Assembly (NCBI GenBank): GCA_002329395.1
Contig: DCTQ01000088.1
Span: forward strand, 826 to 13,306
Direction: 5' to 3'
Length of the DNA: 12,481 bases
From: Candidatus Avelusimicrobium alvi
Lineage (GTDB): Bacteria > Elusimicrobiota > Elusimicrobia > Elusimicrobiales > Elusimicrobiaceae
Shown: piece after piece, positions 6,221 through 12,481 of the stretch
How positions within the stretch are numbered: position 1 is the first letter of the stretch
How the letters are laid out: each line of letters starts with the position of its first letter
Translations under genes and position numbers: made by a program
Notes under the pieces: model-generated
Told to the model about the DNA's origin: nothing
What the model saw: the letters and a program-made list of their open reading frames with translations, nothing else
Databases searched by the model: none

Positions 6221-9200
6221 TTATTTTTCTACCGTCAGCGCGGCAGCCGCGGTGTGCGCGCCGAACTCGGGCGCGTACATGGACTGCGCCTGCGCGGGCA
6301 GCGCGTGGAAACGGCCTTCCACCGTCGGGCGCAGTACGTAGTTAAACGTAACGGTGCCGGCGGGCAGCCAGTTGATGAAGAAGTTTGTTTCCGCGTCGCG
6401 GTTTTCGCGGTAGAGCCAGAGCGGATCTGCGGTCCAGCCGCTTAACAGCTCGTCGCTTTCAAAGCCGGCGGGCTTCGGGTCCGACAGGCGGACGTATTCA
6501 AACGCGCTGTCGGTGGTAAGCGTCAGCTGGACTTCCACCTCGTCGCCCACTTTTACTTCACCCAGGTCCTGCACCGGGCGGAGTTTTTGCACGCCGTCCT
6601 GCGTGAAGCGGGTAAAGTACTGGCGCGTGACGTTGATGACCCCTTTGGGAGACGCCTTGGCCTCGGCCGATTTGTAGATGAGGGAAAGCGAAGCAAAGTC
6701 CGTCATCACGCCTTTCTTTTGAATCTGCGCGGAGAAAGCTTCGGGCGTTACCTGCTGGCCCCGGCGCACGAGCTGGAGGTCTTCCGTCCAGTCAAACGGT
6801 TCAAACGAAAAGTTTTTCGTTTCGCCCGCCCAGGTGACGGTATATTGCACGGGCAGCGAAAGCGCGCCTTTGTGTTTCATAACGTCCAGGAGCGTAAACA
6901 CGGCCTGCGCGGCGGCTTTGGAGTCCGTCCAATCGTTTACCTGACGGTTGAACAGCAGCCACTGGGTCATGGCGTCAATTTTGTCGGACTGCGGGCGCAG
7001 TTCCAAAATCGTACGCAGGGTAACGGTCTGCGTGGTCAGCGTGTCGCGGTACCACACCCAGCTCTGCGGTTCGGGCGCAAAGTATGCGCCGGTCAGGTCG
7101 TTTTGTTTCATGCGCGAGAGCACCAGATCCAGGTAGCGGTTGGCTTTTACGTCGTCGCCCAGGCGGTGGTATACCGCGGCCGCGTACGTTTGGCCCAGGG
7201 CCGTCATAAAGCGGGACTGCTGGTCCGCATAGTCTGCCCAGCGCTGAATATAGGGCTTGGCTTCGGCGGTTTGGGCCCAGCTCTGCGGGAAAGCCGAGAG
7301 CGTGTACGCCGCGTACAGCGCATACGCCACCGCGGATTCGGAACCCGTCCTATCCTGCTGAAGGCGTTTTTCAATGCGCGGGCGGATATAGGCAAACGCT
7401 TTTTGGGCCGCGTCCTGCGGGATTTCGGCGTTGTAAGACAGCGCCTGCGCAAACGCGTTTAATGCGTAGAGCGTCAGATAGTCGTCGTCCTGGCCGCCGG
7501 GGAACCAGGCAAACGCGCCGCTTTCGTTTTGGAATTTGGCGATCTGCGCGAGTTCTTTGGCCTGCCGGTCGGACACGATTTGCGGGTTAAAGAGGTCAAT
7601 AATATCGGCTTCTTTCACCTGTTGGCCCCGGGCCTGGCGCAGCCACGGCGTTTGCTCCAGCAGCGTCAGGCGCAGCGGGTCGGATTCGTTCCACGAAGCG
7701 GTGAGACCCGTGCGTTTGGGCAGTTTGGAAACGGCGTTTTTTAACTGCGGATAGGCGGTGTAGAATTTGTTCACCACCGCCAGCGGCACGTAGCGGTTGA
7801 GCGAGGACACCAAGTCCTTATACGGCGAAGAAAGCAGATTGGGCATGGAGTTTAACACCGAAAGCGCCAGGCTGGGGTTTAACGTCAGCGCGGCGGTTTG
7901 GAGTTCGGCGTCCGATACGTTTTCAAGCTCCGTCAGTTTCAGCTCGTTCATCCCGTTTTTAAGCGCGATGTTGGCGGTGGCCAGCAGGCGTTCTTTCCCC
8001 GGGAAAACGGGCAGGGTTTTCTGTTCGCCGTCGCTGTTTTTGCCGCTGCGCGCGGTAACGGTAATGCTGTAGAGCGCCGGGTCGGCCGGGGCGGTAACGT
8101 CCCAGGTTACGAACTGGGTGGCGTCGGCGCCTACGGAAACGGTCTTTTTGGCCTTGGCGATGCCAAAAGCGTCGTTGGCGGAGGCATTGTCTTTTTTAAC
8201 GGTGATTTCCACGTCCGCCGAGAGTTTTTTGGAAGTCAGGTTCGTTACCGCGGCCTGGAGCACGCCTTTGTCGCCCTCGCGGTAAAAGCGCGGCATCTGC
8301 AGGCGGACCATAAAGTCTTTGCGGGTAACGGTCTGGGCGGAAAATGCGCCGAAATCGGCGTTTTTGGTAAGCACAAAGCCCAGGATGTTCCACGCCGTAA
8401 GGCTTTGCGGCATCGTCAGGCGTACGGAAGCCTGGCCGTTGACGAGCGGAAGGGCCGGGTTGAAGTAAGCGGTTTCGGAAAAATCCGTGCGCAGAACGGC
8501 TTTTTCTGTGCCTGCGGTTTCTTCCGCAGCGGATTCCTGTGTCTCGGCACTCCATGCCATGGCCATATCCGCTTCATCCACCGCGCTGCGCTCAATGGCG
8601 TATTCCACGCTTTCCTCATAGAATTCCGAGCCTTCGTCATAGGCTGCGGCCTGAATCGTATTAGCGGATTTGGCCATAGCCATCCGCGGTACGGCCATGG
8701 CGCTGCGGGTGCTGTACAAAGCGCCGCCTAAGGCGCCGTAGAAGCGGCGGGGCATGCGCAGGTTCAGCGTCGGCAGCTGGGGCGGTGCGTAGAACGGCTG
8801 GTCAATTTCATCGTAATATACGCTGGCGTAGCCGGTCAGGGCGCTGTCGGCGCGGTCCACAAATTGGGCCGTTTGCGGGAACAGCGTGTCCAGCGTGAAG
8901 GGATTATTTTTCTTGGCGTAGTAATCCAGCGATTTATCGTATACGGTTACGCTGGCCTGGCCCTGCACGGGGCTGCCGGTGGCGTCTTTGGCGGTCAGTT
9001 TCCACGCGGCGGTTTCGCCGGGGCGTACGGCGTTGGGGACGTCAATCACCACGCCGAGTTCTTTATTGTCAAAGGGCACCTGCACGGTGGCGGAACCCTC
9101 GTGGAACGCATAATTGCTGGCGCCAAACCACGTAAGGCCTACGCCGCCGCGTTCTTCCTGTTCCACGGGGAAGGAATAGACGGACACGCCGCCCGGAAGC

Positions 9201-12200
9201 AGGTCTTTGCGCGTGAGGAACGTGTTGCCGCGCGAGACTTCCACGCGTTTGGAGCCGGTTAAAGCCCCCGCACCCAGCAGGATGCGCGCGGTTTCGCCGG
9301 GATAGTATTTGGCATGCTGTACCAGCGTTACGGCCGGCAGCTGAAGGGCGGACTGGTCCTGCGCCACCACAAAAATCATTTGCTGCGTGTCGGCCTTGTC
9401 CGCTTTTACCGTCAGGCGGTAGACGCCTTCGGGCAGGGCGGGCAGGCGGATAGTCTGCGGGCCGGGCGTTTTAAAGTTCAGTTCCTGGATAAACGCTTCG
9501 GCTTCTGCTTTGGCGTTGCGGTAGATTGTTTCCAGTGAAGAGCGGCTGCCGGCGTTGACATAGCCGTCGGCTTCGCTTGGTTCTTCCCGGGGAAGTACGT
9601 TTTCCAGCCGTACGGCGCGCACGGTTACTTTGCCGGAAACGGAGCGTCCGTCCGCGTCCGTCAGGTCAATTTGCGCGAGCGAAGAAGCTTCGGCGTTTGC
9701 GTCGTAGAAACCCTGGGAAAATTCCACTTTAAAGAGCTTGGGCTGTGCGCTTATTTTGTACGTGCGCGACGCACTGATGGCGCGGCCGCTGTCGTCGTAC
9801 GCTTCGGCTTTGACGATGTACTGCGTAAACTGTTCGTCTTTGTCGGCCGGGGCGGGGGTAAATTCAATTTTAAAATCGCCCTTGTCGTCCGTGCGGGTTT
9901 CGCCCTGGGCGACTTGCGTGGTTTCGTGGCGCAGGATGCGCGTCCACCACCAGTAGAAGGGGGGAACGTAATCCTGGCGCGAAACGGTATATTTCACCGT
10001 GGCTTCCTGCAAAGGCGTGCCGAAATAGTATTGGGCGTGCCCGCGCACCGCGGCGGTTTTGCCGTATTCCAGGGCTTTTTCGGGTTCCGCAAGGGTCAGC
10101 TCGTAATCGGGGCGTTTGAAATCTTCCACTTGGAAATTGTCGTAAGTGCGGTAGGTGCGGCCGTTGACGGTAACGGAAACCGCAATCTGAAAATGGCCCA
10201 GCATCGGGTTGTCCGGCAGGGTCATTTCCGCGCCGGCGGTGCCCATGGCGTTTAAGAGCGGACTGGCGGAAAAGACCGTGTCGCCCGACGGGCTCGTTAC
10301 TTTAATTTGCACGCGGCGGCCGGGCAGCACTTTTAAGCCGCGCGGAAGCGTTTCAAAGGCGTTGACGGCCAGCTGTACTTTCTGCCCCGGGCGGTAGATG
10401 GCGCGGTCCGTCTGCGCGTAGAGGCGCACCGGGTCGTTGGCGTAAAAATGGAAGTAGACCGAACTCGGCGTATAGGCGAAGCTGCCTTCTTTTTCCGCCA
10501 GGGCGTTTACAAAATGGGTGTTGTTGGCTTTGCCTTCCGCCGGGGATACGGTTATGGCGCGCGCCAGCGCGGCGGTGCCGTCCGCACCCGTGGAAGCTTT
10601 TTCACGCGTTCCGTTCCAGGCGGTGATAACGTCCAGCTTGGCGTTTCCCTCCGGCATACCCGTTTTGAGGTTGACGGTGTAGAAGCGGAACAGGTTCGGG
10701 CGGTAGGTTTTGGTTTTGGAAGAGAGCGTGGCGGTGTATTTGTCCGGATTGTCTTCAATCGCGGCGGTAACGAAGAGCGCCAGATCCGTGGCGTTGATTA
10801 CCACGCCCAATACGGGGGAATCTATCATATCAAAAGATTCGTCCCAGCTGGCGAGGGCGACGTAAAAACCGTTGTCCAGCTCCGGCAGGGAGACGGATAC
10901 TTTTTGGCTGCGGTAGGGCTTTTGATAGGAAATCTGCGCCGAGGCCGTTTTAAAGGGGGCGCGGTCCAGAAATTTGGTAATGTCGCGCCGGTCCAGCCTG
11001 GAGAGAAAATCCCACGAGTTAATCGTGCTTCTGGGGTTCGTCCGGCGGTAAAGCGTTTGGAGTTCCTCAAACGATGTTTTGTACACGCGCACGTAAACAT
11101 TTCCGGCGTTGCGGACCGTAAAGGGGAGCCGGGCCTTTTGGGGATTAAAGGCGGCGGGCATCGGGCCGAAAGACAGTTCTTTGCGTACAATTTCTTTAGC
11201 CAGCTGGCCGGCCTGCAAGGTGTAGTAAGATTCTTCCAGCGTTTGGCCGTATTCGCAGAGTTTTAAAGCGTCCGCCGGGTCGTCATTTTGCTTGAGGAGC
11301 TGGGCGGTGCGGTAGGCCGCGTAGGCGTGGCCGTAGTCGGTATCTTCCGGGGAAACATAGCCTTTTAATTTGCTCCAGAAGTTCAGTTTCTGCGGGGTGT
11401 AGCCGCTGATGAGCTTTACTTGTTCCACTGCGGTTTGCAGGGCTTTTTCTTTGTTTTCAAGGGTAAAGTAGGACGGATTGTCAAAGGGGAGCAGGATGAA
11501 CTCGGTCCGCCAAATAATTTTGGCGTTTTGGCGGCCTTTTCCGTCCAAGAGATAAGCCGTTTCCAGAATATGGGCCAGCTGGCCGGCCTTGGCCTGTTGG
11601 GCGGGCACGGGCTTGGCGGCGCCGTCCAGATAGGTGTATGCCGCGGCGCGCGCCAGCGGGACGATTTCGCCGCCGGATTTCAGCCGCTGCGCCCAGTTGT
11701 ACACGACGAAGTCAAACAGCGTGGGGATGCGCCGGGTGTCCGTGTCTTTTAAATTTAAAATCAGCGTTTCTTTTTCCACCGGGGCGTTAATCAGCGCGGC
11801 GCGCAGGGCCCAGAGGGTTTCGTAGTCCTGGTCAATTTGCGCGTTCCACTGCGCCTGCGTCCATTGTTCCAAAGAGACGGCACCGTCCTCGGACGCAATT
11901 TCCCGTTCGTTCATTAATAAAGGATAGACGGAAAGCACTTGTTCCGCTGTTTGGATGCGGTAGAGGAGAAAGCGGGCTTTCCATAAATCGTTTGCGGGCA
12001 GTTCATAGCCCAGTATGGTTTTGGCGGCGTTCATATATTCGCCCAGGTTGTACTGGCAGGCCGCTTTGCGCAGCTGGGCCTGCAGGCGGTCGTCGCCGGT
12101 GGCGGTTTGCAGGATTTGCTCGTATTGCGCCAGCGCGGCGGTATAATCCCCTTTGGCGTAGGCTTCTTCGGCCTTAGGCAGGCTTTGCGCGCTTACGGCC

Positions 12201-12247
12201 AGCGGGAACAAAATAAGTCCCAACAGCAGATGAACGGTTTTTTTCAT
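6221..12247 (-). CDS. Exported alpha-2-macroglobulin family protein lacking the thioester motif
   Basis: A2M-family proteins are proteinase traps; bacterial members are thought to guard the envelope against host or competitor proteases. This 2008-residue protein starts with a Sec signal peptide (MKKTVHLLLGLILFPLAVSA, cleavage likely after A20). No cysteine follows, so it should be soluble in the periplasm or secreted, not a lipoprotein. Residues about 22-80 look like TPR helices. The MG2 signature TDRAIYRPGQKVQL is at 613-626, and further macroglobulin domains run to about 1105. A low-complexity segment (about 1118-1250) takes the bait position. The A2M core follows (about 1251-1342, MPQSLTAWNILGF, LQMPRFYREGDKG). 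A thioester-domain-like helical region spans about 1455-1800 (GAFAWFPGGQDDDYLTLYAL), and the C-terminal domain carries DPKPAGFE (1923-1930) and SMYAPEFGAHT. At the thioester site the sequence is SSPYKDLVSSLNR (1473-1485), so CxEQ has become DLVS. Only C64 and C331 remain in the mature chain. From memory the C-terminal half resembles Bacteroidota A2M proteins. AAGGA lies two bases and GGGGAG seven bases before the ATG. No pbpC partner is adjacent. Confidence 0.93.
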   Translation of the reverse strand: MKKTVHLLLGLILFPLAVSAQSLPKAEEAYAKGDYTAALAQYEQILQTATGDDRLQAQLRKAACQYNLGEYMNAAKTILGYELPANDLWKARFLLYRIQTAEQVLSVYPLLMNEREIASEDGAVSLEQWTQAQWNAQIDQDYETLWALRAALINAPVEKETLILNLKDTDTRRIPTLFDFVVYNWAQRLKSGGEIVPLARAAAYTYLDGAAKPVPAQQAKAGQLAHILETAYLLDGKGRQNAKIIWRTEFILLPFDNPSYFTLENKEKALQTAVEQVKLISGYTPQKLNFWSKLKGYVSPEDTDYGHAYAAYRTAQLLKQNDDPADALKLCEYGQTLEESYYTLQAGQLAKEIVRKELSFGPMPAAFNPQKARLPFTVRNAGNVYVRVYKTSFEELQTLYRRTNPRSTINSWDFLSRLDRRDITKFLDRAPFKTASAQISYQKPYRSQKVSVSLPELDNGFYVALASWDESFDMIDSPVLGVVINATDLALFVTAAIEDNPDKYTATLSSKTKTYRPNLFRFYTVNLKTGMPEGNAKLDVITAWNGTREKASTGADGTAALARAITVSPAEGKANNTHFVNALAEKEGSFAYTPSSVYFHFYANDPVRLYAQTDRAIYRPGQKVQLAVNAFETLPRGLKVLPGRRVQIKVTSPSGDTVFSASPLLNAMGTAGAEMTLPDNPMLGHFQIAVSVTVNGRTYRTYDNFQVEDFKRPDYELTLAEPEKALEYGKTAAVRGHAQYYFGTPLQEATVKYTVSRQDYVPPFYWWWTRILRHETTQVAQGETRTDDKGDFKIEFTPAPADKDEQFTQYIVKAEAYDDSGRAISASRTYKISAQPKLFKVEFSQGFYDANAEASSLAQIDLTDADGRSVSGKVTVRAVRLENVLPREEPSEADGYVNAGSRSSLETIYRNAKAEAEAFIQELNFKTPGPQTIRLPALPEGVYRLTVKADKADTQQMIFVVAQDQSALQLPAVTLVQHAKYYPGETARILLGAGALTGSKRVEVSRGNTFLTRKDLLPGGVSVYSFPVEQEERGGVGLTWFGASNYAFHEGSATVQVPFDNKELGVVIDVPNAVRPGETAAWKLTAKDATGSPVQGQASVTVYDKSLDYYAKKNNPFTLDTLFPQTAQFVDRADSALTGYASVYYDEIDQPFYAPPQLPTLNLRMPRRFYGALGGALYSTRSAMAVPRMAMAKSANTIQAAAYDEGSEFYEESVEYAIERSAVDEADMAMAWSAETQESAAEETAGTEKAVLRTDFSETAYFNPALPLVNGQASVRLTMPQSLTAWNILGFVLTKNADFGAFSAQTVTRKDFMVRLQMPRFYREGDKGVLQAAVTNLTSKKLSADVEITVKKDNASANDAFGIAKAKKTVSVGADATQFVTWDVTAPADPALYSITVTARSGKNSDGEQKTLPVFPGKERLLATANIALKNGMNELKLTELENVSDAELQTAALTLNPSLALSVLNSMPNLLSSPYKDLVSSLNRYVPLAVVNKFYTAYPQLKNAVSKLPKRTGLTASWNESDPLRLTLLEQTPWLRQARGQQVKEADIIDLFNPQIVSDRQAKELAQIAKFQNESGAFAWFPGGQDDDYLTLYALNAFAQALSYNAEIPQDAAQKAFAYIRPRIEKRLQQDRTGSESAVAYALYAAYTLSAFPQSWAQTAEAKPYIQRWADYADQQSRFMTALGQTYAAAVYHRLGDDVKANRYLDLVLSRMKQNDLTGAYFAPEPQSWVWYRDTLTTQTVTLRTILELRPQSDKIDAMTQWLLFNRQVNDWTDSKAAAQAVFTLLDVMKHKGALSLPVQYTVTWAGETKNFSFEPFDWTEDLQLVRRGQQVTPEAFSAQIQKKGVMTDFASLSLIYKSAEAKASPKGVINVTRQYFTRFTQDGVQKLRPVQDLGEVKVGDEVEVQLTLTTDSAFEYVRLSDPKPAGFESDELLSGWTADPLWLYRENRDAETNFFINWLPAGTVTFNYVLRPTVEGRFHALPAQAQSMYAPEFGAHTAAAALTVEK
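8498..8896 (-). other. Bait-region-like low-complexity segment of the A2M protein
   Basis: These bases encode residues about 1118-1250, between the macroglobulin domain ending in VTVYDKSLDYY and the A2M core beginning VLRTDFSETAYF. The segment is rich in Ala, Met, Ser, Glu and Tyr, and contains two similar stretches, PRMAMAKSA (1187-1195) and ADMAMAWSA (1226-1234). It has several Arg and Lys residues and aromatic residues, targets for many proteases. Its location and composition fit an exposed bait loop, but no cleavage site can be proved from sequence. Confidence 0.5.
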
Positions 12248-12266
12248 ATTCCTTCTCCCCTTGTGT

Positions 12267-12278
12267 ATACTGCAGTAT
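12267..12278. promoter_or_regulatory. Perfect 12-bp palindrome upstream of the A2M gene
   Basis: ATACTGCAGTAT is its own reverse complement and lies 20 bases upstream of the A2M start codon, between the ribosome-binding region and the upstream hairpin. A weak -10-like TATACA (12264-12269, minus strand) overlaps its edge, but I find no convincing -35 box. It could be an operator; it could also be chance. Confidence 0.35.
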
Positions 12279-12282
12279 TTCC

Positions 12283-12331
12283 AGAAGAAAAATCTCCGTC
12301 CGCCCGGCGGGGGGAAAGAGATTTTTCTTCT
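12283..12331 (-). terminator. Probable argS terminator, 14-bp inverted repeat
   Basis: AGAAGAAAAATCTC at 12283-12296 is perfectly complementary to 12318-12331. The 21-base interval between them is GC-rich and can extend the stem (CCGC/GCGG). Read on the minus strand, the GC-rich part is followed by GAGATTTTTCTTCT, an A-rich/GC-stem/U-rich terminator layout. It begins 26 bases after the argS stop and would uncouple argS from the A2M gene. The symmetric A and T runs could make it bidirectional. Confidence 0.7.
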
Positions 12332-12356
12332 TGCGGCTGTTCAAATTTCCTCAGGC

Positions 12357-12481
12357 CTACATAACTTCCGGCGCGTTTACGCCGATAAATTCAAGCCCTT
12401 TCTTAATGCGTTCCGCGACGCGCTGGCAGATGAACAGGCGGGACTTGGTCTGTTCCAAGTTCTCCTCGTCCAGCACGCGGC
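12357..12481 (-). CDS. argS: Arginyl-tRNA synthetase, C-terminal 40 codons (partial)
   Basis: This frame is open from the window edge to a TAG at 12357-12359 and encodes 40 complete codons starting RVLDEENLEQTKSRL and ending GLEFIGVNAPEVM. The final block, with a conserved Gly-Leu, Ile-Gly-Val and Ala-Pro-Glu-x-Met, is the characteristic end of the class I arginyl-tRNA synthetase anticodon-binding (DALR) domain. The enzyme charges tRNA-Arg with arginine in the cytoplasm. The rest of the gene lies beyond the right edge. A terminator candidate follows 26 bases after the stop. Confidence 0.9.
   Translation of the reverse strand, partial: RVLDEENLEQTKSRLFICQRVAERIKKGLEFIGVNAPEVM

Noticed and set aside
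6587..8731. Long plus-strand open frames (291 and 277 codons) opposite the A2M gene
   Set aside because: They are antisense to conserved thioester-domain and A2M-core sequence. The products are rich in Arg, Gly and Val, with no signal peptide, domain or start signal.
10448..11266. 272-codon plus-strand open frame opposite the A2M N-terminal half
   Set aside because: Same reasoning as the other antisense frames: scarcity of stops follows from the coding strand's codon bias.
1..12481. Search for CRISPR arrays, tRNA genes, insertion-sequence ends and attachment sites
   Set aside because: No regularly spaced direct repeats, cloverleaf-like intergenic sequence, transposase or integrase reading frame, or terminal inverted repeats were found. 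Nearly all the window is accounted for by six genes.

Overview
The window reads as a chromosomal segment of a diderm bacterium with moderately high GC by eye. All six genes I can support lie on the minus strand. From right to left they are the 3' end of argS, a 2008-residue alpha-2-macroglobulin (A2M) family protein, and a four-gene GlcNAc PTS operon (nagF-nagE-nagB-nagA). I cannot fix the taxon. An A2M protein whose C-terminal half, from memory, resembles Bacteroidota proteins, combined with an IIA-HPr-EI fusion more familiar from Proteobacteria, fits neither group cleanly. A gut-associated lineage such as Elusimicrobiota is only a guess.

Layout. Positions 12357-12481 hold the last 40 codons of argS. 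A 14-bp inverted repeat (terminator candidate) and a perfect 12-bp palindrome fill the gap to the A2M gene (12247-6221). That gene ends in a strong intrinsic terminator (6173-6203). The short space 6097-6172 holds a TATAAT box and an AT-rich inverted repeat, and the sugar operon starts just after them. The operon is tightly packed: gaps of 37, 15 and 2 bases, with the nagA ribosome-binding site inside the end of nagB. It closes with a hairpin at 28-61. I see no further gene in 1-84.

How the genes work together. NagF carries EIIA(Glc-type), HPr and Enzyme I in one chain, and NagE carries EIIC and EIIB. The two proteins therefore supply every PTS phosphotransfer step from PEP to sugar. Imported GlcNAc-6-phosphate would be deacetylated by NagA to glucosamine-6-phosphate, which NagB deaminates to fructose-6-phosphate and ammonia. 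No regulator gene is present in the window.

The least ordinary element is the A2M protein. It is exported, has no lipobox cysteine, and its macroglobulin and thioester-domain folds look intact. The Cys-x-Glu-Gln thioester motif, however, is replaced by Asp-Leu-Val-Ser, and a low-complexity segment sits where a bait region is expected. It appears to be transcribed alone, separated by terminators from argS and from the nag operon. I found no CRISPR array, insertion sequence, tRNA, rRNA or phage gene, and nothing I can defend as a wholly new system.
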